From Phyllobacterium pellucidum (GTDB lineage Bacteria > Pseudomonadota > Alphaproteobacteria > Rhizobiales > Rhizobiaceae), in contig NZ_JABUMX010000006.1 of assembly GCF_013327855.1 (NCBI RefSeq), positions 1 through 64,000 on the forward strand: a stretch of 64,000 bases of DNA, read 5' to 3'. The number at the start of each line of letters is the position of its first letter. Position 1 is the stretch's first letter. A model generated the notes under the pieces. That model was not told the DNA's origin, ran no database searches, and was given only the letters and a program-made list of their open reading frames with translations. A program made the position numbers and the translations under genes. This document shows positions 19,014 to 26,454 of this stretch, piece after piece.

Positions 19014-20180
19014 ATGGAGCCAAATTTCATTGCTGCCCTGTCATCCAACATTGATGCGCTCGGCAAGAGTTTCACGGCAACCACCTACGGCGTTCTCGCC
19101 GCCTATATGACGCCGGTGCTCAGCGGGCTGATGGTACTCTACCTCGTGTTCTGGGGCTTTCAGTTCTGGCAGGGGCGCGGCGACACGAATGTCGTTACGG
19201 CTGCCTTCCGCATGCTTCGGCTCGCGGTGATCTTTTTTCTTGCCACCAGCTGGGGGCCGTTCCAGGTTGCGGTCTATCAGGTTGTGACCATGGCGCCGCT
19301 TTTTGTCAGCAACAATGTGATGCTCAACAACATCGTCAATCCGGATACCGGCAAGGCGATGACAGTCGGCACGGTCGCAACCGATATTTCGACGATCTAT
19401 TCGATTGCTGTCCGGGCATCGGTGAAGATCGAACGGGAAGCGACGGCGTCGCAAGCCGCCGCTCCGGAAGTTTTAGGGCCAGACGGCAAGCCCGTCCCGG
19501 GAGCCCAACCTGCCACGCCGGCGCGCAAGCCGCCGACGAACCCGCTCGAGACAGTGCTGACGACCTCATTGCAGTCGGCAATTGTCTGGATTTCCGCCGC
19601 GCTCTTCGTCGGCTATGCGATGTTCCTGATGCTGTTCGCCAAAATGGCGCTATGGGTCATGCTGGCGCTGGCACCGATCTTCATCATCCTGCTGATGTTC
19701 AAGATACCGTCGCGTTTCTTCTCGGGCTGGCTGACGGGGACGCTCCAGGCCATGCTGGTCCCGATCTTCCTCAGCACTTTCCTGAGCTTCTATATACTCG
19801 GCGTCCGCGCCAACATCATGGTGCTGTTCAAGGCAGTGAGCAATCCCGATACGCCGCTGATGATCAAGGACGTGGCGCCTTTTGTCCTGATCTGTTTTGC
19901 TGGCGTGTTTCTCATGGCGCAGATCGTGCCCTTTGCGGGGCGCATTGCGACAAGCACGCAGGAATGGATCAGCGATGCCTTCGGCAGCGATCGCGTCGTT
20001 CGCATTGTTACCAATATGGTGGGCGGTGGCCGGCGCGGCGGCGGTGGAATGGCCGGACCGGCTGGCGGCGGCTCGTATGGCTCGGGCGGTGGCCAGATGG
20101 CCGGTGGCTCGGCGGATACAAGCCTGCGTGACGTTCAGGACCGCAATGCCGCAATCAACCGGCAGACCAGGAATAGATAG
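19014..20180 (+). CDS. virB6: Type IV secretion membrane protein VirB6
   Basis: 388 residues of the TrbL/VirB6 family. Several membrane segments (for example MTPVLSGLMVLYLVFWGF and WVMLALAPIFIILLMF) form the polytopic inner-membrane channel part. The C terminus is a Gly-rich cytoplasmic tail (GGGRRGGGGMAGPAGGG). Last gene of the T4SS operon; it ends 5 nt from the stop of the convergent glycosyltransferase gene. Confidence 0.9.
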   Translation: MEPNFIAALSSNIDALGKSFTATTYGVLAAYMTPVLSGLMVLYLVFWGFQFWQGRGDTNVVTAAFRMLRLAVIFFLATSWGPFQVAVYQVVTMAPLFVSNNVMLNNIVNPDTGKAMTVGTVATDISTIYSIAVRASVKIEREATASQAAAPEVLGPDGKPVPGAQPATPARKPPTNPLETVLTTSLQSAIVWISAALFVGYAMFLMLFAKMALWVMLALAPIFIILLMFKIPSRFFSGWLTGTLQAMLVPIFLSTFLSFYILGVRANIMVLFKAVSNPDTPLMIKDVAPFVLICFAGVFLMAQIVPFAGRIATSTQEWISDAFGSDRVVRIVTNMVGGGRRGGGGMAGPAGGGSYGSGGGQMAGGSADTSLRDVQDRNAAINRQTRNR

Positions 20181-20185
20181 CAGCC

Positions 20186-21406
20186 TCAATTGCCCTGCAA
20201 GACCGTATTGATCAGGGCCTTTTGCCGCCCGATGCAGTCGATCAGCCTAAAACTGCGCTCGATGGTGCGCCGCGCTGCAACGCGCAATGGCATGAATTTC
20301 TCCGGCGCCTTGAGAACGTCGAGGATCGTGCCGGCGAGTGCGTCGGTGTCGTAAAAGGGAACGAGCAGACCGTTCTGTCCCGAGCGGATCACCTCCTGGA
20401 CGGGTGCTGTGTCGGAACCGATGATCAACGCGCCGCATGACATGGCTTCTATAACCGACCAGGAAAGGACGAAGGGGTAGGTCAGATAGATATGCGCCGC
20501 CGAGACCTGGTAGAGCTTGCGCAAAAGATCGTGCGAGATGGCGCCGGTAAAGACGATGCGGTCCGCCGGGATATCGTGCTCGGCCATGAGCTGATCTTTC
20601 CACGAACCGCCTCCCGGCGGAGGGGCGCCATAGCTGACGCCATCACCACCGACAAAGACGAAAATGGCATCAGGATTGCTGCGGATGACTTTTGCCGCCG
20701 CGGCGAGCGCCTGAGGAAATCCCCTGTAGGGCTCGAGATCACGCGAAACGAATGTGACGATGGGCGGATCGCCGGGTTTTAGCACGCGCCCATCTGGAAA
20801 CTTCAGCGTCGCATTGCGGTCGGGACGAAATCGCTGCGTGTCGACGCCTTCATGGCACACGGCTATCCGCCGTTGGGCCGGCGCCGGATAAAGGCTCTTT
20901 TGCCAGCGGGTCGGACTCACCCCGCCATCGATCGCCTCAAGCGTGAGAAGCTGCGCCACATTGCGCAGCCGCAAGCGCTTTCGTGTATCGAGATCGGGAA
21001 CGTCGTCAGGCGCAAACCCGACGTCAGCGCCTTCAGAGCGATAGAAGAATTCGCAATAGCCGATGGCTGGAACCTGCGGCAGAACATCCTTGACAAACAT
21101 CATGCTACCCCAGCCGATGTGACCGATGACGATATCCGGCCGCTCGCCGTGGCGAACCATCGCGTCGAGGGTCTCCGCGACGCGATGGCCGATGCGGACA
21201 TGGTGATCCGGGATGCCGAGGTGCCGCGCCATCTGGCTGTCAGCCCGGGGACCGGGCTCGACGCGATGCCGAATGACGCGGACCGATGGAATACGCCGGT
21301 CGACAGATTCACTGATCAGGCTGACATCGTGCCCAGTTTCGGCAAGGTGGGAGGCCAATGCCGCAAACTGCCCGAATCCACGACGATGAACGAATGCCAC
21401 ATGCAT
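20186..21406 (-). CDS. Glycosyltransferase family 4 (WgcA/ExpC-like)
   Basis: 406 residues. GT-B fold: N-terminal acceptor domain (MHVAFVHRRGFGQFAALA) and C-terminal nucleotide-sugar domain with LSWSVIEAMSCGALIIGSD and PVQEVI (the E-x7-E type site). It transfers a sugar to a lipid- or glycan-bound acceptor at the cytoplasmic face. Neighbour order (this gene, MarR regulator, type I exporter, RTX protein) copies the expC-expG-expD-expE section of the Sinorhizobium galactoglucan locus, so it is probably the ExpC/WgcA counterpart. That equivalence is inferred from order. Confidence 0.85.
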   Translation of the reverse strand: MHVAFVHRRGFGQFAALASHLAETGHDVSLISESVDRRIPSVRVIRHRVEPGPRADSQMARHLGIPDHHVRIGHRVAETLDAMVRHGERPDIVIGHIGWGSMMFVKDVLPQVPAIGYCEFFYRSEGADVGFAPDDVPDLDTRKRLRLRNVAQLLTLEAIDGGVSPTRWQKSLYPAPAQRRIAVCHEGVDTQRFRPDRNATLKFPDGRVLKPGDPPIVTFVSRDLEPYRGFPQALAAAAKVIRSNPDAIFVFVGGDGVSYGAPPPGGGSWKDQLMAEHDIPADRIVFTGAISHDLLRKLYQVSAAHIYLTYPFVLSWSVIEAMSCGALIIGSDTAPVQEVIRSGQNGLLVPFYDTDALAGTILDVLKAPEKFMPLRVAARRTIERSFRLIDCIGRQKALINTVLQGN

Positions 21407-21477
21407 GACGTCAGAAACGGTCCCAAGAGGAACAGCGATGGTTGCCTGACGTTTGGTTGGGATCGCTCAAAGGCAAA

Positions 21478-22050
21478 TCATAGTCCGTAACGCGTGGCAT
21501 TGCCCCAAACCAGTTCGAGTCGATGCAAGGTTTGGAAGGCGATTTCCAGGTTGCGGAGGTCTTCTGCGTCCCGTGCGAGCAATCGGTTGTAGGTTCCGCC
21601 TGCGTTGCGCAGATCGGCACATAATTGCTCACCCTTTTCAGTCAGTCTGATACGCGCCGAGCGTTTGTCCCGCTGCGAAGCAACCCTGTCGATATAGCCC
21701 CCGTCAGCCAGCTGCTTCAAATAGTATGAGATATTGGAACCGACATAGTGGCCGCGGTCCAGGAGTTCTCCAACCGAAAGTTCGACATCCCCTATCGCCA
21801 AAAGAACCATCGCCTGGGCCGGCCCCACGTCTTCGATTCCGAGTTTCGTCATCTCATTGCGCAGCACGCCAGCAAAGCGACGATTGACGCGTTCTATCAT
21901 GCGCGCCAGTTCGAAGTGTGTGACGACAACCGCATGGTTTGCGGGCTTCGCCTTCTTGTTGTCGGCTGATATTTCAGGGAAATCGGCGGCCGCGAAGCCG
22001 TCGATAGATGTTTCGACTTCCACTCCTTCGTGTAGAAGTTTTTGTATCAT
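21478..22050 (-). CDS. wggR: MarR-family regulator (WggR/ExpG-like)
   Basis: 190 residues with a winged helix: AMVLLAIGDVELSVGELLDRGHYVGSNISYYLKQLADGGYIDR followed by the wing RDKRSARIRLTEKG. Known relatives at this position in galactoglucan loci (ExpG/WggR) activate exopolysaccharide operons. AGGAG precedes the ATG. A perfect 21-bp palindrome lies 20 nt before the start and a near copy before the RTX gene, so both are probable binding sites. Divergent from the exporter genes. Confidence 0.8.
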   Translation of the reverse strand: MIQKLLHEGVEVETSIDGFAAADFPEISADNKKAKPANHAVVVTHFELARMIERVNRRFAGVLRNEMTKLGIEDVGPAQAMVLLAIGDVELSVGELLDRGHYVGSNISYYLKQLADGGYIDRVASQRDKRSARIRLTEKGEQLCADLRNAGGTYNRLLARDAEDLRNLEIAFQTLHRLELVWGNATRYGL

Positions 22051-22069
22051 CCTTCTCTCCTAGTCAATT

Positions 22070-22090
22070 TTACTTCAAATTTTGAAGTAA
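22070..22090. promoter_or_regulatory. 21-bp palindromic operator between wggR-like and wgdA-like genes
   Basis: Arms TTACTTCAAA and TTTGAAGTAA, 10 bp each and perfectly complementary, around a central T. It sits in the 195-nt divergent region, close to the start of the MarR gene. A 19/21 match occurs at 25467-25487. It is the most likely MarR-family operator here. Confidence 0.7.
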
Positions 22091-22245
22091 GTTACAAGTA
22101 TGTTTTCGGGTCTCCCTCGTTGATTTCCCCACCAAAAGAACTTTTTTCTGTCACATTCTCTGCAGTAATACTCTATAAGTCTATTGCATTAGACTGACGC
22201 CCCAGGGCTAACCAAAGGCTGTGTCATTTCCAAGGCAGATCACAT

Positions 22246-24015
22246 ATGACAGATACTCGTCAAATCAATCCAAATGGCAAGAGCCATGCTGGTAAAAAAG
22301 CGCTTTCGGCGGCGAACGCCGAGCCAAAAGCGCTGGTTTTGCGGGCCCGTAGGATATTCATGGCGGGCCTGCTTTATGCCGCTCTGCTCAGTGCCTGCAT
22401 CAGCCTTTTGCAACTTACAGTACCCTTGTACATGCTACAGGTGCATGACAGGGTCCTGAACAGCCAGAGCAAGGACACGCTCGTCATGCTCACCATCCTG
22501 GCGGTGAGCGCTCTTATCGTTTTCGGTGTTCTTGAGTTCATTCGCGCCATGTCCTTCCAGGCGATGGGCAGCGCGCTTGTGCGCCGGCTGAACCTTCCGG
22601 TTCTATCGGCTGCGGTCGAGGCTTCGATCGACCAGGGCCTGCCGAAGGCGACGCAATCACTCCGTGATCTGACAGAATTGCGCAGCTTTTTGACCTCTTC
22701 GGCGGTCAGTGCGCCGCTTGATGCGGCCTGGTCGCCGATTTTCCTCGCTGCCCTTTTCCTTATGCACCCGGTCTACGGCATCATCGGCGTCATCGCTGTG
22801 ATTGTCCTCGTCTGCTGCGGCGTCATCACCGATCTTATGACGCGCAGCCTCGTCAAGGATGCAAACCAGGCCAATATCGAAGCCATTTCGAAGATCGGCT
22901 CCACGCTCCGCCATGCCGAGGTGATTGAGGCCATGGGCATGTTGCCCGCCCTCGCCCGCCGCTGGCGTTCGCTGCAAATGAATGCGATTGGCCTGCTCGA
23001 TCTCGGCGGCAGCCGCAGCCGTGCCATGGCGACAATCGCCCGCACCATGCGCTTCATGGTCCAGATCGCCGTGCTCGCCGCAGGTACGCTCCTCGCAATG
23101 GATCGCCAGATTACGCCGGGTGCGATGATTGCCGCCAGTATCCTCGTCGGAAGGTTGCTGCTCCCCTTCGACCATGTCGTCGATAACTGGCGCCTTTGGG
23201 TGCAGGCCGTCGGCAACTGGCAACGCATTCAGTCGCTGCTGTCGCAGAATCTTGCGGTGCGGCAGACGATGCCGACCCCGCGCCCCCACGGTGATCTTGT
23301 CATCGACAAGCTCGTCTATGCCGCGCCGGGTGTCGACGTGCCGATCATCAAGGGTATTTCATTCTCGCTTTCGCCGGGCGAAGTGCTCGGCATTGTCGGA
23401 CCTTCGGCGGCCGGCAAGTCCACTCTGGCGCGCTTGCTCATCGGCATCGTGCGGCCGACCGCCGGCGGCGTCTTCCTTGACGGCAACAATGTTTATCTCT
23501 GGGAGCGCGGCTCCTTTGGCGAGATCGCCGGGTATCTGCCGCAATCGGTCGCGCTCCTTGAAGGAACGATTCGCGACAACATCGCCCGCATGACCGATAG
23601 CGAGCCGCAGCGCGTGCTTGAAGCGGCCCGCCTTGCCGACGTGCATGAGATGATCGGGCGTCTGCCGCTCGGCTATGACACGCCGGTCGGCGATGGCCGC
23701 CTGACGCTTTCGGGCGGACAGCGTCAACGCATCGGCCTTGCCCGTTGCCTTTATAACAATCCGCGGCTGATCGTTCTCGATGAACCAAACGCCAATCTCG
23801 ATTCGGTCGGCGAGCGAGCGCTAATGCGGGCGATCGAACAAGCGCGTGACGATGGCGCCATCGTCATCATGATCGCGCATCGACCGACAATCATGCAGGT
23901 GGCCGACAAACTCCTGGTTCTTGAAAACGGCCGGATCACCCAGTTCGGGCCGCGTACGGATGTGGTCGCATCGATTACGCCGGTCAATTCGAAGATGGGG
24001 GCTGCCGGAGCATGA
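22246..24015 (+). CDS. wgdA: Type I secretion ABC transporter (PrtD/WgdA-like)
   Basis: 589 residues. Membrane domain about residues 30-320 (first helix MAGLLYAALLSACISLLQL) and a nucleotide-binding domain with Walker A GPSAAGKSTLARLL (about 385), signature LSGGQRQRIGLAR (about 488) and Walker B LIVLDEPNANLD. PrtD-type ABC proteins energise type I export of RTX proteins. The last bases overlap the next gene (ATGA), and an RTX protein gene follows, so the cargo is probably that protein; ExpD1/WgdA is also required for galactoglucan export in Sinorhizobium. Confidence 0.9.
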   Translation: MTDTRQINPNGKSHAGKKALSAANAEPKALVLRARRIFMAGLLYAALLSACISLLQLTVPLYMLQVHDRVLNSQSKDTLVMLTILAVSALIVFGVLEFIRAMSFQAMGSALVRRLNLPVLSAAVEASIDQGLPKATQSLRDLTELRSFLTSSAVSAPLDAAWSPIFLAALFLMHPVYGIIGVIAVIVLVCCGVITDLMTRSLVKDANQANIEAISKIGSTLRHAEVIEAMGMLPALARRWRSLQMNAIGLLDLGGSRSRAMATIARTMRFMVQIAVLAAGTLLAMDRQITPGAMIAASILVGRLLLPFDHVVDNWRLWVQAVGNWQRIQSLLSQNLAVRQTMPTPRPHGDLVIDKLVYAAPGVDVPIIKGISFSLSPGEVLGIVGPSAAGKSTLARLLIGIVRPTAGGVFLDGNNVYLWERGSFGEIAGYLPQSVALLEGTIRDNIARMTDSEPQRVLEAARLADVHEMIGRLPLGYDTPVGDGRLTLSGGQRQRIGLARCLYNNPRLIVLDEPNANLDSVGERALMRAIEQARDDGAIVIMIAHRPTIMQVADKLLVLENGRITQFGPRTDVVASITPVNSKMGAAGA

Positions 24016-25430
24016 TTGACAAGATCAAGAAGAATTTGCCGGTTCGCGCCGACGCTTCGCTTCCGATGAAAACCGTCGGCAGTCAACTCGCGGCGCACCG
24101 GCCGATCACCAGACCTGTCTGGTATACGGAACTCGAACATGATTCCGACCACCCGCCGCTGCGACGGCTGATTATCGCAGGGGTCCTGACCATTACCATA
24201 GCCTTCGGCGGCTTCTTCGGCTGGGCCTATTCGGCCGAACTCGGCAGTGCCGCGGTGGCCATTGGCAGCGTCATCGTCGATTCGAAGCGCAAGACGGTGA
24301 GCCATCTCGAGGGTGGCATTCTGGACCGCGTTCACGTCCAGGAAGGCGATGAGGTAAAAGTAGGCCAGCCGTTGATCAGGCTCGATGATACGCGCGCACG
24401 CTCGGATCTGCAGTCGCTGCAGAGCCGCCGCGTCGGTCTTATCGCCAAGCTTGCACGCCTGCGCGCCGAACAAGCCGGCAACACCGAAATTACGTTCCCC
24501 GCCAATTTCGGCGAGGTGGGCGATATATCCGCCGACAGCGCCAAGAAGGCCGAGCAGGTCTTCTTTACCAAGCGCCAGACGCAAAAAGAGAGCAAGATCG
24601 ATATTCAGAAGAAGACGATCGAGCAATATACGGAACAGGCAAAGGCGCTCGACGTCCAGACCAGGGCGACCGATCGGCAGATCGAACTGATCGACGAACA
24701 GCGCAAGGCCATTGCAAGTCTGGTCGCCAAGGGATTTGCCCAGCGCTCGAAACTCATCGAGATCGACACGCGTCTCAGCGAGCTTGCGGGGGATCGCGGC
24801 GAGTATGCGGGTGACAAGGCCAAGGCGGAACAGGCCAAGGCCGGCGCAGAATTTGCGCTCACCGGCATAGAAAGCGACATGCAGGCGGAGATCGCCGGCG
24901 AAATAACCACGAGCCAGGTCGAACTCGCTGATGTCGAAGAACGCATCGTTGCGGCGAAGGATGTAATGCGCCGCGTAGAGATCAAGTCGCCTCAGGCAGG
25001 TATCGTTGCCAATATCCGATTGCGCACGCCTGGCGGCGTCGTCGCTGCCGGCGAGCCGCTCCTTGATATCGTGCCGGAAAACGAGCCGCTCGTCGTCGAG
25101 ATGAAGATCGGCCCGCGCGATATCGATAGCGTGACGGTCGGCTCTCCGGCTCAAGTTCGGCTCACGGCCTACAACCAGCGTGCCCAGGCTCCACTGGACG
25201 GAAAAATCACCTATCTTGCCGCCGACCAGCTCGTCGACGAAAAGACGGACGCTGCCTACTTTGTCGCGCGCGCCGAAATCACGCCGCAATCGCTTGCGGC
25301 CAATCCGCAGGTGAAGCTCTATCCCGGCATGCCCGCCGAGGTCGTCATCGTCCACAAGTCGCGTAAGGCCATCGAGTACATAACCTCTCCGATTGCCGAC
25401 AGCTTTAATAGGGCGTTCCGCGAGGACTAA
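24012..25430 (+). CDS. wgdB: HlyD-family membrane fusion protein (PrtE/WgdB-like)
   Basis: 472 residues: a cytoplasmic N terminus, one membrane helix (LIIAGVLTITIAFGGFFGW), a lipoyl half-motif (VSHLEGGILDRVHVQEGDEV), a long coiled-coil hairpin and the beta-barrel with RRVEIKSPQAGIVANIRL. It bridges the ABC protein to an outer-membrane TolC-type channel, whose gene is not in the window. Overlaps wgdA by ATGA, so the pair is translationally coupled. Confidence 0.9.
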   Translation: MIDKIKKNLPVRADASLPMKTVGSQLAAHRPITRPVWYTELEHDSDHPPLRRLIIAGVLTITIAFGGFFGWAYSAELGSAAVAIGSVIVDSKRKTVSHLEGGILDRVHVQEGDEVKVGQPLIRLDDTRARSDLQSLQSRRVGLIAKLARLRAEQAGNTEITFPANFGEVGDISADSAKKAEQVFFTKRQTQKESKIDIQKKTIEQYTEQAKALDVQTRATDRQIELIDEQRKAIASLVAKGFAQRSKLIEIDTRLSELAGDRGEYAGDKAKAEQAKAGAEFALTGIESDMQAEIAGEITTSQVELADVEERIVAAKDVMRRVEIKSPQAGIVANIRLRTPGGVVAAGEPLLDIVPENEPLVVEMKIGPRDIDSVTVGSPAQVRLTAYNQRAQAPLDGKITYLAADQLVDEKTDAAYFVARAEITPQSLAANPQVKLYPGMPAEVVIVHKSRKAIEYITSPIADSFNRAFRED

Positions 25431-25466
25431 GGGGCGATTTGCCCCTTATTTCCCTATGTTTCTAGA

Positions 25467-25487
25467 TTACTTCAAATTTAGAAATAA
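25467..25487. promoter_or_regulatory. Second copy of the 21-bp operator, before the RTX gene
   Basis: TTACTTCAAA, T, TTAGAAATAA: the left arm is identical to the palindrome at 22070-22090 and the right arm differs at two positions. It lies in the AT-rich 292-nt gap upstream of the RTX gene. A small hairpin (GTCGGA, loop ACAGC, TCCGAC, 25669-25685) follows nearer the start codon and may shape the mRNA leader. Confidence 0.6.
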
Positions 25488-25722
25488 AGTAGTTCCAATT
25501 AATATCCAGATCCAAAGTAGTATCTCGGAAAATATAAATTACTTTCACGAATTATTACATATCATAATACATCCGTGTAATAAATTGTTACTATGTGTTG
25601 CCACATTTATATTCCATGACTAGGTTGCATTTCGATTTGGTGCAGTGCACAATCGTTAAAGCATAAACGTCGGAACAGCTCCGACATTTTGTAAACTCAA
25701 AGCAGGACAGAAGGAGAAGCAG

Positions 25723-26382
25723 ATGGCCACTTTAGAAGGCGGCGCCTACGACGACGTTTTGTTTGGCTCGCGTTTCGACGACTTCATCCGCGCCCATGGC
25801 GGTGATGATGTTGTCTTTGGCGGAAATGGTCATGACACGATTTTTGGTGATGAGGGGGACGATCTCCTGTTCGGCGACAAGGGCGATGATGCTCTGTTCG
25901 GCGGCGAGGGAACGGACGTTCTGTTCGGTGGAAATGGTGATGACGTCCTGAGCGGCGGCAACGGCGATGACGTTCTCTTCGGCGACAAGGGCGACGATGT
26001 CCTCCAGGGTGGAGCAGGCAACGATACGCTGTTTGGTGGTGCGGGGAGCGACGTTCTTCTCGGCGGCGCCGGAAATGACTTCATTGCAGGTGGCGCTGGC
26101 GATGACGTCCTTATCGGTGGTGCCGGTAACGACGTGTTCCAGTTCACCGGTGGTGGCGGCAACGATGTCGTGCTCGATTTTACCCCTGGGGAAGACATCC
26201 TCCAGATCTCCAGCGGTATCAACGGCCAGGACATCCATTCCGCAGACGACCTCGCGTCGCGCGTTACCCAGGTCGGCAACAATGTTGTCGTGGACCTCGG
26301 TCATGGCGATTCCGTCACGCTGGTCAACACCAGCTCGGAAGACGTGCAGGCTCATCCGGACAACTATTTCACCGTTCATTGA
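25723..26382 (+). CDS. wgeA: RTX-type calcium-binding secreted protein (WgeA/ExpE1-like)
   Basis: 219 residues. From about residue 5 to 145 it is a chain of GGxGxDxxx nonapeptides (for example GGNGDDVLSGGNGDDVLFG) that form a calcium-binding parallel beta-roll outside the cell. The C-terminal part (VLDFTPGEDILQISSGINGQD to FTVH) is the usual uncleaved type I secretion signal region. No N-terminal signal peptide. AGAAGGAGAAG precedes the ATG. It is similar in place and form to ExpE1, a secreted RTX protein of galactoglucan clusters. Confidence 0.9.
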   Translation: MATLEGGAYDDVLFGSRFDDFIRAHGGDDVVFGGNGHDTIFGDEGDDLLFGDKGDDALFGGEGTDVLFGGNGDDVLSGGNGDDVLFGDKGDDVLQGGAGNDTLFGGAGSDVLLGGAGNDFIAGGAGDDVLIGGAGNDVFQFTGGGGNDVVLDFTPGEDILQISSGINGQDIHSADDLASRVTQVGNNVVVDLGHGDSVTLVNTSSEDVQAHPDNYFTVH

Positions 26383-26454
26383 TCGTGAAATCAAATTGCG
26401 CGCTCCGCTCCATGCGGGGCGCGTTCCTTCCGCTATGAATGAAAGGGCCGTGTA

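Noticed and set aside
23751..25355. Long minus-strand open frame of 534 codons
   Set aside because: Antisense to the type I exporter genes, whose motifs are clear on the plus strand.
25393..25623. Open plus-strand frame of 76 codons after the HlyD-family gene
   Set aside because: It overlaps the end of that gene in another frame and runs through the AT-rich leader of the RTX gene with operator-like sequences; no ribosome site or protein-like pattern.
25723..26140. Dense direct repeats at DNA level, possibly a CRISPR or satellite
   Set aside because: The repeats are in frame and encode GGxGxDxxx nonapeptides of the RTX protein.
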